From Actinoallomurus liliacearum (GTDB lineage: Bacteria > Actinomycetota > Actinomycetes > Streptosporangiales > Streptosporangiaceae), in NCBI RefSeq assembly GCF_039542035.1, contig NZ_BAABHJ010000005.1, positions 558,001 through 622,000 of the forward strand: DNA of 64,000 nt, read 5' to 3'. The notes under the pieces were generated by a model. That model made no database searches. It was given only the letters and a program-made list of their open reading frames with translations, and was not told the DNA's origin. A program made the translations under genes and the position numbers. Shown here piece after piece: positions 15,100-22,806 of the stretch (within the stretch, counting starts at the first letter, position 1; each line of letters begins with the position of its first letter).

Positions 15100-16274
15100 A
15101 CCCTGGAGCCAAGTTGAACCGCGACCCCGACGACCTGTTCCGTACGCTGAAGCCCGTCGGCCTGGAGACGATGGCCGCCGAGGCGCACTCCCGCCGCCGC
15201 GAGCGGGATCTCGCCGAGGCGTGGGATGGCGGCGACTCCGGCCGCGCCGTCTCGGTGCCGACCGCGCGGCGCCGGATGCCGCGCCTGCTGGTGGCCGGAC
15301 TGGCCGCCGGGGCGGTCGCCGCGAGCGCGGCGCTCGTCATCGTCGCCACGGACGGCTCCGGGACCTCCCCCGGCGCCCGGCCGACCGCGTCCCGCACCGT
15401 ACGACCGCTGGACGCCCGCGCCATCCTCCTGACCAGCGCCGAGAGCGCCGCCAAGGCACCCGCCACCACCGGGGCCTACTGGTACACCCGCGAACGCGAG
15501 ACCTCGATCTTCACCACTTCCGATTTCCGCAAGGCGGCGCAGAAGAGGATCGCCAGGCGGCTCGGCGAGAAGAGTCTGCGGTTCCCGCCCTTCACCGCGT
15601 ACGTGAGCAAGACGCAGGACAGCTGGTTCGGCCGCGACAGGCGGGACCGCACGATCACCGGCATCGACCCCAGGATCACCTTCCCGTCACCGGCCGACGA
15701 GGCCGCGTGGAAGAAGCTGACACCCAAGGAGAAGGAGTGGTTCGGCGTCGACCCGGCGGGCAAGCCGCACGTGAACAACTACGACTTCTCCGACCTGAAG
15801 CCGAACATCGCCCAGCGGGACAAGGCGATCGAGGCCCTGACCAGGCTGCCCACCGACCCGGCCGGCCTTCAGAAGACGATGCGGACCTGGTTCAAGCACG
15901 AGAACCAGTTGTCCGACCAGCACGACGGTGAGCCCATGGGCGACAGCTTCGCCCAGTACGTCTTCGGCGAGGCGCAGGACCTGCTGGCCGGGCCGCTGAC
16001 GCCGGGCGCGAAGGCCGCGCTGTACCGGCTGCTCGCCGAGCAGCCGGGCATCCGCTACCTGGGCACGGCCGATGACCCGATGGGCCGCAAGGGCGCGGTC
16101 CTGGCCCTGGGGGGGAACGACGCCCGGCCGGGGAAGGGCTTCGAGATCCGTCTGATCATCGACCCGCGGTCGGGGCGGCTCCTCGCCCAGGAGTCCGGGG
16201 ACCGCAAGGCGCCCAGCCTGACCATGACGTACGAGGCGATGGGCTGGGTGAACAGACTCGGCGCCCGCCCCTGA
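15096..16274 (+). CDS. CU044_5270 family protein, single-pass, candidate anti-sigma partner
   Basis: 392 aa from ATG 15096, which overlaps the sigma factor stop. A cytoplasmic N-terminus of about 62 residues (RDPDDLFRTLKPVG) precedes one membrane helix (about 64-88, LLVAGLAAGAVAASAALVIV), then a large exported domain with AYWYTRERE and the late AVLALGGND and LIIDPRSGRLLAQE segments characteristic of the family. No zinc-binding HxxxCxxC anti-sigma motif is present. The overlap with the sigma gene and the topology suggest control of that sigma factor by an external signal; this is inference. Confidence 0.8.
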   Translation: MNPGAKLNRDPDDLFRTLKPVGLETMAAEAHSRRRERDLAEAWDGGDSGRAVSVPTARRRMPRLLVAGLAAGAVAASAALVIVATDGSGTSPGARPTASRTVRPLDARAILLTSAESAAKAPATTGAYWYTRERETSIFTTSDFRKAAQKRIARRLGEKSLRFPPFTAYVSKTQDSWFGRDRRDRTITGIDPRITFPSPADEAAWKKLTPKEKEWFGVDPAGKPHVNNYDFSDLKPNIAQRDKAIEALTRLPTDPAGLQKTMRTWFKHENQLSDQHDGEPMGDSFAQYVFGEAQDLLAGPLTPGAKAALYRLLAEQPGIRYLGTADDPMGRKGAVLALGGNDARPGKGFEIRLIIDPRSGRLLAQESGDRKAPSLTMTYEAMGWVNRLGARP

Positions 16275-16335
16275 ATCGGCCGGCCGAACCTGGCTGGGCG
16301 GCGCGTGGATCCTCTGCCGGCGCGACGCCTGATCC

Positions 16336-16367
16336 GCCGTCTGACCCGTCCGGACGGGTCAGACGGC
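16336..16367. terminator. 32-bp perfect palindrome between convergent genes
   Basis: 16336-16351 is exactly complementary to 16352-16367 (core GACCCGTCCGGACGGGTC). It lies 61 bases after the CU044_5270 stop and includes the stop codon (16359-16361) of the oppositely directed hydrolase. It is a likely bidirectional terminator, similar in design to the palindrome at 5369-5408. Confidence 0.75.
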
Positions 16368-17260
16368 GCGGAGAAGGTCGGTGAGGGCGCCGAGGACGGC
16401 GTCGGGGCGCTCCTCGTGCATCCAGCGTGCCCGACGTCGTCGAGGACCCGCTGTTCGCCGCGCGGGACCGACGCGGCCAGTTCCGCGTGGATCGTGCGCT
16501 TCATGTCGTTGATCTCGCGCAGCAGGTCCTCGGGCCACAGGTGGGCCTGGGTCGCGTCGTGCCCCAGGGCGGTCAGCACGATCAGCGGTACGTCGGGCAG
16601 GTCCGGGGCGTTCCGGAGCTCGTCGGCGACCTCGGTGTAGAGGTTCTTGTCCTCGTTCCAGGCCGTACGCCACGCGGTGAGGTGGTGCTCGATGAGCGGT
16701 CCGCGAACGGCGTCGGGCCACTTCGCGAAGTGCCCGGCGAGCGCGTCGCGGGAGCGCTGGAGCTGTTCCTCGGTCGGCTCCGGCAGGTCCCGGCTCTTCA
16801 TCCGCTCCAGCATCTCGGGCACCTGCCGGGGCGCGCGGCGCAGGAAGTCCTCGTGGGTTGGGTCCAGCAGGAGCAGCCCGGCCACCTCGCCGGGGAAGCG
16901 CTGCGCGTAGTGGCGCGCGTAGGCCCCGCCCAGGGAGTGCCCGACCAGCACGTACGGGCCCGGAACCCCGGCGGCGGCCAGCAGGTCGCGCAGTTCGTCG
17001 GTGACCTCACCGGCCGTACGGGGCAGCTCGACCGGGTCGCTCCAGCCGGTGCCGGCCCGGTCGTAGAGCACGCCGGTCGTCAGCCGGGCGACGCGGTCGT
17101 GCAGGTTCACGTAGTCCAGGCCGACGAGGCCGGCCCCGGCCAGGAGGACCACGGCGGGCTCCCCGGCGCCGGACCGGTGCAGCATCAGCCGCCGGCCGCC
17201 CACCTCGTACAGCCGCCCCAGCGGGGGCTCGGTCCGGTGCTCCGGTGTCGTGGATCGCAT
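16359..17260 (-). pseudogene. Alpha/beta hydrolase broken by a frameshift near its catalytic histidine
   Basis: From ATG 17260 (GGAGG 8 bases upstream) the frame encodes a normal hydrolase: VVLLAGAGLVG, YDRAGTGWSDP, the nucleophile GHSLGG, and finally LDDVGHAG with the catalytic His. At about 16425 homology then leaves that frame. The expected tail MHEERPDAVLGALTDLLRAV continues in another frame and stops at 16359, while the first frame runs on as Arg/Pro-rich junk to 16055. One missing base explains it. It is divergent from an HTH regulator with an operator between them. It may be a recent pseudogene, a sequencing error, or an altered C-terminus. Confidence 0.75.
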
Positions 17261-17281
17261 GCGGGACGCCTCCAAGGATTA

Positions 17282-17297
17282 TTCTCAACTTTGAGAA
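17282..17297. promoter_or_regulatory. Operator between the hydrolase and HTH regulator genes
   Basis: TTCTCAA (17282-17288), CT, TTGAGAA (17291-17297): perfect 7-bp arms. It lies 21 bases from the hydrolase start and 27 bases from the regulator start (17325), so one bound dimer could cover both promoters. Confidence 0.7.
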
Positions 17298-17324
17298 AGG
17301 TATCAGTCGTGAGATCGTTAGGCC

Positions 17325-17879
17325 ATGGACCCGGTCGATCTGCTCCTGCACCCCGTGCGGCTCCGCATCGTGCACGCGATGTCGGGCGGGCGGACGCTCA
17401 CGACCGCGCAACTGTCCGCGCTCCTGCCGGACGTCTCGAAGGCGACCCTGTACCGGCACGTCGGCCTGCTGGCCGAGGGAGGGCTCCTGGAGATCGACGG
17501 CGAGCAGCGGGTGCGCGGCGCCGTCGAACGGACCTACCGCCTGCGCCGGGCCCGCGCCGTGATCGACGCGGAGACGGCCGCGTCCGCCTCACCGGATGAC
17601 CACCGCCGCGCCTTCGCCACGGCCATGGCCACCCTCCTGGCCGAGTTCGACGCCTACCTGGACCGCGACGCGGACCCGGCCCGCGACCTGGTCGGCTACC
17701 GGCAGCACGCGATCTGGCTCAGCCCGCGCGAACGCGCCGAGCTGATCGGCGAGCTGCGCGACGTCATCGTCTCCCGGATGACCAACGAACCCGCGCCGGA
17801 CCGCGTCCGCCACCTGCTCAGCCCGATCCTCTTCCCCGCTGAGAGCCCGGGCGACCCGGCATCCGGTCACCGGCCATAG
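17325..17879 (+). CDS. Helix-turn-helix (ArsR-like/HTH_20) transcriptional regulator
   Basis: 184 aa. Winged helix at about residues 3-80 (LLLHPVRLRIVHAMSGGRTLTTAQLSALLPDVSKATLYRHVGLLAEGGLL). The C-terminal helical part (about 90-170) resembles the ligand or dimer domain of HTH_20 regulators. It is divergent from the broken hydrolase, and the shared dyad at 17282-17297 makes it the likely repressor of both. Confidence 0.85.
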   Translation: MDPVDLLLHPVRLRIVHAMSGGRTLTTAQLSALLPDVSKATLYRHVGLLAEGGLLEIDGEQRVRGAVERTYRLRRARAVIDAETAASASPDDHRRAFATAMATLLAEFDAYLDRDADPARDLVGYRQHAIWLSPRERAELIGELRDVIVSRMTNEPAPDRVRHLLSPILFPAESPGDPASGHRP

Positions 17880-17906
17880 GCCTCCGGGCGAGCCCGCCGC
17901 TAGGGT

Positions 17907-17922
17907 TTCACATGGATGTGAA
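17907..17922 (+). promoter_or_regulatory. MerR-type dyad upstream of the merR gene
   Basis: TTCACAT (17907-17913), GG, ATGTGAA (17916-17922): perfect 7-bp arms, 29 bases before the ATG at 17951. MerR proteins bind such dyads in a stretched promoter spacer; autoregulation is inferred. It overlaps an in-frame upstream ATG at 17912, which argues against that codon being the start. Confidence 0.65.
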
Positions 17923-17950
17923 GGTCCAGCCGAACCATCGTGGAGTAGGT

Positions 17951-18319
17951 ATGCGCATCGGCGAGCTGTCGCGGCGGACCTCGGTCAGCGCCAGGTTGCT
18001 TCGGTACTACGAGGAGCAGGGACTGCTCGTCCCGGAGCGGCTGCCGAACAGCTACCGCGAGTACGCCGAGGACGCCCCCGTGATCGTCGCCCAGATCCGC
18101 GGGCTCCTCGACGCCGGGTTGTCGACGGACGTCATCCGGGAGCTGCTGCCGTGCGCCGAGGGCAGGACGCCCCGGCTCACCGGCTGCCCGGAGCTGCGCG
18201 GCCTCCTCCGGCAGTCCCTGGACGGCATGCAGTCCCGCATCGACGCCCTCACTCGTAACCGGGACGCGCTCCAGCGTTACCTCGAGGCGACCGAGACCGT
18301 CGCACCCGCGCCGGGCTGA
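17951..18319 (+). CDS. MerR family transcriptional regulator
   Basis: 122 aa from ATG 17951; the in-frame ATG 13 codons upstream lies inside the operator dyad, and MerR homology begins MRIGELSRRTSVSARLLRYYEEQGLL. Winged HTH residues 1-70 are followed by a dimerisation helix (SLDGMQSRIDALTRNRDAL). The two C-terminal-half cysteines (C78, C87) do not form a known metal site. An LLM oxidoreductase follows after 22 bases and may be its target. Confidence 0.9.
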   Translation: MRIGELSRRTSVSARLLRYYEEQGLLVPERLPNSYREYAEDAPVIVAQIRGLLDAGLSTDVIRELLPCAEGRTPRLTGCPELRGLLRQSLDGMQSRIDALTRNRDALQRYLEATETVAPAPG

Positions 18320-18341
18320 CCGGCCGGAGTAGGGTCGGAGG

Positions 18342-19262
18342 GTGCGCTTCGCGATCTCCATCCCGCAGTTCTCCGGCGACGGTGAGTTCGATCCGGCCGC
18401 GTTCCGCGCCTACGTCGTACGGGCGGAGGAGCTGGGCTTCCACAGTGGCTGGACCCAGGAGCAGGTCCTCGGCTCGATGCCCAACCTGGGCCCGATCGAG
18501 ACCATGACGTACGCCGCGGCCTGCACCGAACGCCTGCGGCTGGGCTGCGCGGTGTTCGTGAGCACCCTGCACAATCCGCTGCACCTGGCCAAGAGCATCA
18601 GCACGCTCGACCAGCTCAGCCGGGGCCGGCTGGAGGTGGGCGTCGGCACGGGCGGGCGGGGCAGGGCGTTCGCGGCGTTCGGCGTCGACACGGACGCCTT
18701 CGTCGCCCGCTTCACCGAAGGCATCCGGCTGATGAAGGCGTGCTGGACCGAGCCCGAGATCGCGTTCCCCGGCCGGTTCTGGCAGCTCGACGGCCAGGCG
18801 ATGGAGCCGAAGCCGTTCCAGAAGCCGTACCCGCCGCTGTGGTTCGGCGGCAACCACCCCAACGCGCTCCGCCGCGCGGTCCGGTACGGCGACGGCTTCT
18901 TCGGCGCGGGGTCGCAGACGACCGCGCAGTTCGCCGACCAGACGCGGGTCGTACGGGAGGCGCTCGACGAGGCCGGCCGCGACCCGGGCGACTTCCGGAT
19001 CGCCAAGCGCGTGTACATCGCGGTCGACGACGACGCCGCGCGGGCCCGCCGGCGCATGACCGACGCGCTGAACCAGGTGTACGGCCGCTCCGGCGGGGAC
19101 GAGCTGACCCCCGTCGCGGTCTTCGGCCCGCCCGACGAGTGCGTGACCCGGCTGCGCGAGGTCGCGGACGCGGGCGCCGAGATGATCCTGTTCACCACGC
19201 TCTTCGACGAGGCCGAGCAGATGGAACGCCTGGCCGCCGAGGTCATGCCCCACCTGTCCTGA
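18342..19262 (+). CDS. LLM class F420-dependent oxidoreductase
   Basis: 306 aa from GTG 18342 (GGAG 5 bases before). Typical barrel landmarks: MRFAISIPQFSGDGEFD, RAEELGFHSGWTQEQ, ERLRLGCAVFVSTLHNPLHLAKSISTLDQLSRGRLEVGVGTGG, and GPPDECVTRLREVADAG near the end. It is only a distant paralogue of the gene at 5417. Likely read with merR. Substrate unknown. Confidence 0.88.
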   Translation: MRFAISIPQFSGDGEFDPAAFRAYVVRAEELGFHSGWTQEQVLGSMPNLGPIETMTYAAACTERLRLGCAVFVSTLHNPLHLAKSISTLDQLSRGRLEVGVGTGGRGRAFAAFGVDTDAFVARFTEGIRLMKACWTEPEIAFPGRFWQLDGQAMEPKPFQKPYPPLWFGGNHPNALRRAVRYGDGFFGAGSQTTAQFADQTRVVREALDEAGRDPGDFRIAKRVYIAVDDDAARARRRMTDALNQVYGRSGGDELTPVAVFGPPDECVTRLREVADAGAEMILFTTLFDEAEQMERLAAEVMPHLS

Positions 19263-19269
19263 AACGGCG

Positions 19270-19307
19270 AAGGGCCGACGACCCAGTGGCGGGTCGCCGG
19301 CCCTTTC
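19270..19307 (+). terminator. Rho-independent-type terminator after the LLM gene
   Basis: Left arm 19270-19284 and right arm 19291-19305 pair over 15 positions with one mismatch (AGGGCCGACGACCC against GGGTCGCCGGCCCT), with a 6-base loop and a short CCCTTT run. It starts 8 bases after the stop. Confidence 0.8.
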
Positions 19308-19560
19308 CGGCCCGGCTCGGCGATTCCCCGGCCACGTTCCTGGGGGCGGCCGGTTCAACCGTCGGGCGGTCAACGAAGCGCTGCCAGCGCTCCACGGCCC
19401 CCGCAGGAACCGCGTTCAAGATCATCTTTATGATGACACAGCCGGAGCGGCCACCGGTAACCAAGATCATTCGGCAGGCGTGATCTCCAGCACGTTCCCC
19501 GGACGGTCTCTGCCTAAGAAGTCCCACAGCATGAGTGGGACCTAAACAGGGGAGACGGCA
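19308..19560 (+). promoter_or_regulatory. Leader/promoter region of the 52-aa small gene
   Basis: No protein-like reading. It is less GC-rich than its surroundings around 19415-19500. It holds two copies of AAGATCAT (19418-19425 and 19463-19470), a small dyad ATCAT/ATGAT at 19421-19434, and a stem-loop GTCCCAC/GTGGGAC at 19521-19541. A four-codon reading ATG-AGT-GGG-ACC-TAA at 19531-19545 lies in that hairpin, 16 bases before the small gene. A promoter is expected here because a terminator precedes it. Confidence 0.4.
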
Positions 19561-19719
19561 ATGAGCTGGAGGCAGAGGCGCGAGACGGAGAAGCTCCTGC
19601 TGGCTGTGGTGCCCGCAATCGTGCAGCAGGCGAGGTCCGAGGCCGCGGGCAAGGACAAGGCGTCCCAGACCGGGACCGAGGCCAAGGGCGAGCAGCCTGA
19701 GCAGTCCGAGCAGCGGTGA
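19561..19719 (+). CDS. Small 52-aa charged protein, unknown function
   Basis: MSWRQRRETEKLLLAVVPAI starts the protein, which then turns to a hydrophilic Lys/Glu/Gln/Ser tail ending QPEQSEQR; there is no Cys. The N-terminal third can form an amphipathic helix. The ATG has a strong ribosome site (AGGGGAGAC, 4-5 bases away) and the gene is bracketed by terminators at 19270-19307 and 19750-19783, so it looks like an independent, well-expressed unit. No family is recognised; a structural small protein, leader or peptide precursor are all open. Confidence 0.65.
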   Translation: MSWRQRRETEKLLLAVVPAIVQQARSEAAGKDKASQTGTEAKGEQPEQSEQR

Positions 19720-19749
19720 CGGCAGAAGAAGCCTGACCGCGCAACCATG

Positions 19750-19783
19750 GAGGGCCCCAGCCGTTGTGCTGGGGCCCTCTTCT
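19750..19783 (+). terminator. Strong intrinsic terminator after the small gene
   Basis: Perfect 11-bp arms GAGGGCCCCAG (19750-19760) and CTGGGGCCCTC (19769-19779), an 8-base loop and then TTCT. It starts 30 bases after the small gene's stop. Confidence 0.85.
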
Positions 19784-19835
19784 CGTGTGCCGGCGGAGCT
19801 CGCATCGGGGCCGCCCGGTCTGGAACGCTCGTGCC

Positions 19836-20282
19836 ATGGACGGCATCGGGCTGCGGTCGGCGACACCGGACGACGCGGACTTCTGCTTCGAACTGCACAG
19901 GCTGGCCATGGGGGAGTATGTCGCCGCGATCTGGGGCTGGAACGACGCGGACCAGCGCGAATATCAGCAACGGGCCTTCGACCCCGGCCACTGGCAGATC
20001 ATCACGGTCGACGGGACCGACGCGGGCCTGTTCATCGTCGAGGACCGGCCGGAGGAGCTCTACCTCGGCCGGATCGAGCTCCACCCCGACCACCCGGGCC
20101 GGAGCATCGGCGGAACCCTCATCCGGGGACTCATCGACCGCGCCCACGCGCAGGGCCGGCACGTCACCCTGGACGTCCTGACCGTCAACATCCGGGCGTA
20201 CGCCCTCTACCGCCGCCTCGGCTTCCAGGAGAAGTACCGCCACGGCGACGGCGGCATCAAGATCCGGATGAGGTGCGCCTGA
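19836..20282 (+). CDS. GNAT family N-acetyltransferase
   Basis: 148 aa from ATG 19836; the frame is open upstream but runs through the terminator hairpin. It starts IGLRSATPDDADFCFELHR. The acetyl-CoA loop is HPDHPGRSIGGTLIRGLID, a variant of RGxGxG/A with an acidic and a small residue changed, followed by LDVLTVNIRAYALYRRLGF. Acetyl acceptor unknown. Monocistronic, convergent with the ATPase gene at 20387. Confidence 0.88.
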   Translation: MDGIGLRSATPDDADFCFELHRLAMGEYVAAIWGWNDADQREYQQRAFDPGHWQIITVDGTDAGLFIVEDRPEELYLGRIELHPDHPGRSIGGTLIRGLIDRAHAQGRHVTLDVLTVNIRAYALYRRLGFQEKYRHGDGGIKIRMRCA

Positions 20283-20386
20283 CACCGTACGGACCACGGC
20301 GAGCACCGGCCCCTCACCTCCGCGCCCGCCGTGGCCCTCGCCGCGCGACCGGCTTCGGGGGAAGACCCGACCGCGCGGAGCCTCGG

Positions 20387-20761
20387 TCACCCGCCGCATC
20401 GCGCCCAGACCGTCTTGCCGTCGTCCTCCGGCCGCCAGCCCCACGCGGTCGCGTACGCCTGGACGATGAACAGCCCGCGGCCGTCCTCCTCGTCCAGCCC
20501 GGCGGCCCGGATCGCGGGTTCGCCGTCGCCGGAGTCCCGCACCTCGACCAGTACCGCCCGGTCACCCGGACGGCTGATCGTCAGCTCGAACACGGCACCG
20601 AGCCGCGCGGCGTTGGACACCAGCTCGGTGGTGACCAGGTGCACGTCGTCCAGCAGCTCCGGCAGCGCCCAGTCCCGCAGCCGCCGCTCGACCGCCAGCC
20701 TGGCCACCTTGGCGGCACCCGGATGCGGTCCCAGCTTGAGGGAGTACGAGTCGGCGGTCAT
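20387..20761 (-). CDS. RsbW-like HATPase (ATP-binding anti-sigma-type regulator)
   Basis: 124 aa single-domain GHKL ATPase. ELVSNAARLG is the N box with Asn, VRDSGDGEP is the G1 box, and GRGLFIVQAYA is the G2 box. In actinomycetes many such orphan kinases regulate anti-anti-sigma factors. This one is divergent from an XRE/DUF5753 regulator followed by DUF397, the same trio as whiJ/abaA-like developmental loci in Streptomyces, so a role in differentiation or secondary metabolism is plausible. Confidence 0.85.
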   Translation of the reverse strand: MTADSYSLKLGPHPGAAKVARLAVERRLRDWALPELLDDVHLVTTELVSNAARLGAVFELTISRPGDRAVLVEVRDSGDGEPAIRAAGLDEEDGRGLFIVQAYATAWGWRPEDDGKTVWARCGG

Positions 20762-20878
20762 GGGCCCTGCCCGTCCTGAGGAGGATTTTCGATTCGCGTC
20801 TCACCCTGTTGTCATGTGACTACTCTCGGCAATGGAAGGAGCTCGACAACCCCCGACAGCTTCAGCCCGGAGGGCGAC

Positions 20879-21688
20879 ATGGGATATCGGCGCGAGATGG
20901 ATCCGACGACATCGGTGGCGGCGCTCTTCGCCTACAAGCTCCGGAAGTACCGTGACGCGAACGGCTGGACCCAGGACGCCCTGGCCGACCGCGTCGGCTG
21001 CACCGGCGACCTCATCTCGAAGATCGAAACCGCCAAGCGCTCCGCGACGACGGCGATGTCCGGGGACTTCGACCGGCTGTTCGCCCTCGACGGCTACTTC
21101 GCCGAGCTACAGCCCCTCGCCGCCCGTGAGCTCGCCCTCGGCTGGTTCCGCCCCTTTCTCGAAGCCGAGGGAACCGCGTCCTCGATGCACATCTTCGAGC
21201 CAACGGTCATCACCGGGCTGCTTCAGGACGAGGCCTATGCGCGGGCAATGCTCACCGCAGGCAACCACCCTGACAAGGTCGACCAGCTCGTCGCCACCCG
21301 CATGGAGCGCCAGGAGATCCTCCGCCGGGACGAGCCCCCGTGGTTGGTCATCCTGCTGTCCGAGTACGCCATCCGCCGCAAGATCGGCGGCCCCGAGGTG
21401 ATGCGCGCCCAACTCCAACGCCTTCTCGACGCAATGAAGGAACCCAACATCACCATTCAGATCCTTCCGGAGGACGCGCAGATTTATCTCAATGGCTCGT
21501 TCACGCTCCTGAGCTGCGACGGAAGGAAGGACGTAGCCTACGCCGAGACCCCTATAGGCGGTGGGGACCTGATCGACCAGCCTCGGCTCGTCAATGCACT
21601 TAAAGTACGATTCGATCTGATCCGCTCTGCGGCGCTCCCGGCCACGGAGTCGGAAAAGCTCATCCGCACCATCATGGAGAGTGTGTGA
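20879..21688 (+). CDS. XRE family regulator with DUF5753 (WhiJ-like)
   Basis: 269 aa from ATG 20879, with CGGAGGG just upstream. An in-frame GTG at 20816 and another ATG at 20897 are possible starts. HTH about residues 14-70 (KLRKYRDANGWTQDALADRVGCTGDLISKIETAKR), then the DUF5753 ligand-like domain (GWFRPFLEAEGTA, ITGLLQDEAYARAML, VATRMERQEIL). Such proteins act with a cognate DUF397 partner, which follows after 2 bases but is truncated. Confidence 0.9.
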   Translation: MGYRREMDPTTSVAALFAYKLRKYRDANGWTQDALADRVGCTGDLISKIETAKRSATTAMSGDFDRLFALDGYFAELQPLAARELALGWFRPFLEAEGTASSMHIFEPTVITGLLQDEAYARAMLTAGNHPDKVDQLVATRMERQEILRRDEPPWLVILLSEYAIRRKIGGPEVMRAQLQRLLDAMKEPNITIQILPEDAQIYLNGSFTLLSCDGRKDVAYAETPIGGGDLIDQPRLVNALKVRFDLIRSAALPATESEKLIRTIMESV

Positions 21689-21690
21689 GC

Positions 21691-21798
21691 ATGACAGATC
21701 TTTCATCTGCCCAGTGGCGTACGAGCACGCGGTCCGACCAGCAGGGCGGCCAGTGCGTGGAAGTGGCCGTCGTCGAAGAGGCCCGTGGCGGCGCCTGA
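21691..21798 (+). CDS. DUF397 protein, truncated to its N-terminal half
   Basis: 35 aa beginning MTDLSSAQWRTSTRSD and including the family hallmark GGQCVEVAV, then stopping after VVEEARGGA. DUF397 proteins are normally about 60-70 aa and continue with a VRDSK...F...W segment, which is absent here. The stop lies inside the start of the HIT gene (21785), so the 3' half appears to have been replaced by it. It follows the DUF5753 regulator by 2 bases, its normal partner position. Confidence 0.75.
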   Translation: MTDLSSAQWRTSTRSDQQGGQCVEVAVVEEARGGA

Positions 21799-22267
21799 GC
21801 AGGTGACGCGGACCGGGTGCATCGCGTGCGAGCTGAGTTCCGGGGTGCGGCCGTTGCCGGGTGGGCGGCTGCATGAGAGTTCGGGGCTGGTCGTGGAGCA
21901 CTGCGTCGGGCCGCTCGGCGTCGGGACGCTGGTGATCAAGCCGCTGCGGCACGTCGTCCATGTGGCCGACCTGGACGAGACCGAGAGCGCGGCGCTCGGT
22001 CCGCTCCTGCGGCGGACGGCGGCGGCGGTCACGGAGGTGATCCGGCCGGAGCAGGTCTACGTCTGCCTGTGGTCGCACATGGACCGAGAACCCGGTCACA
22101 TCCACTTCGTCGTCCAGCCGGTCACCAAGGTCGACATGGTCCGCTTCGAAGCGGCCGGCCCGGAGCTCCAACTCGCGATGTTCCGCGCCGGCGAGTCGCC
22201 GGGGGAACCCGAGGTGGACGCCGTCTGCACCCGACTACGCCCGCTCCTCGCCGACCAAAGCCAGTGA
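21785..22267 (+). CDS. HIT family protein (histidine-triad-like nucleotide hydrolase)
   Basis: 160 aa from GTG 21785, overlapping the DUF397 stop. N-terminal CIACELSSG is the usual HIT opening. The triad region reads GHIHFVVQP: the first two histidines are kept but the third, catalytic one of HxHxHxx is not obvious, as in some actinobacterial HIT-like proteins. The last 273 bases recur almost unchanged at 23389-23651 beyond the toxin-antitoxin genes. Confidence 0.82.
   Translation: MAAPEQVTRTGCIACELSSGVRPLPGGRLHESSGLVVEHCVGPLGVGTLVIKPLRHVVHVADLDETESAALGPLLRRTAAAVTEVIRPEQVYVCLWSHMDREPGHIHFVVQPVTKVDMVRFEAAGPELQLAMFRAGESPGEPEVDAVCTRLRPLLADQSQ
21995..22267 (+). repeat. Direct repeat copy A: 3' part of the HIT gene
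   Basis: This stretch and 23389-23651 align over their whole length by eye with about 15 substitutions and one 10-base gap. Both end exactly at the HIT stop codon TGA. Between them lie only the vapBC-type genes. Copy A is in frame within the intact HIT gene. Confidence 0.93.
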
Positions 22268-22347
22268 TCCACCTCATCGGAGGCCCGGACAGCTGTTGCG
22301 TTCATTTCGTCTGTTGCGCATACTGCGGTTAGGGGAAGGGGGTAGCT

Positions 22348-22806
22348 GTGGCTGGTGCCCAGGTCAAGCGATCAATAGAGCCGGGAGCGATAGACGCCGA
22401 GGTTGCGGCACGTGCGCTCAGGCGTATCAAGGACTACCTCATGCGTCATCCGGATCGCGAGAACATTCCGGTTACCGGTGAGCTCGGTGGTGAAGAGGCT
22501 GTGGTCCTCCCGCGCGAGGCCGTGAGCCTGTTTGCATACATCCTCGCCCAGGCGGCAGAGGGCAGGGGGGTTTCAGTGATCCCGTCGCATGCCGAGTTCA
22601 CCACTCAGCAGGCAGCGGATGTGCTGAACGTGTCCCGCCCGTTCCTCATCGGCCTCTTGGAGGCCGGAAAGATCCCTTATCGGATGGTGGGAAGGCATCG
22701 CCGCATCACCGTTGAGGCGCTGATGGAGTACAAGCGGCGTGATGACCAGGAGCGGCGCGCTGCTGCCGACGACCTTGCCGCGCTCGGTCAGGAACTCGGA
22801 GCTTGA
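22348..22806 (+). CDS. Antitoxin with excisionase-type HTH (VapB50-like)
   Basis: 152 aa from GTG 22348, preceded by AAGGGGG. The N-terminal half is helical and includes VVLPREAVSLFAYIL. An excisionase/MerR-like HTH follows at about residues 83-132 (EFTTQQAADVLNVSRPFLIGLLEAGKIPYRMVGRHRRI), then an acidic-basic tail that likely grips the toxin. The stop overlaps the toxin's TTG start. The pair resembles M. tuberculosis Rv3750c/Rv3749c (VapBC50). GC content is visibly lower than in neighbours. Confidence 0.85.
   Translation: MAGAQVKRSIEPGAIDAEVAARALRRIKDYLMRHPDRENIPVTGELGGEEAVVLPREAVSLFAYILAQAAEGRGVSVIPSHAEFTTQQAADVLNVSRPFLIGLLEAGKIPYRMVGRHRRITVEALMEYKRRDDQERRAAADDLAALGQELGA

Noticed and set aside
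17912..17950. Upstream ATG giving the MerR protein 13 more residues
   Set aside because: That ATG is inside the operator dyad 17907-17922 and MerR homology begins exactly at 17951.
19764..19835. Longer GNAT reading starting in the terminator
   Set aside because: The first 24 codons lie within the hairpin of 19750-19783 and show no homology; ATG 19836 fits the family.
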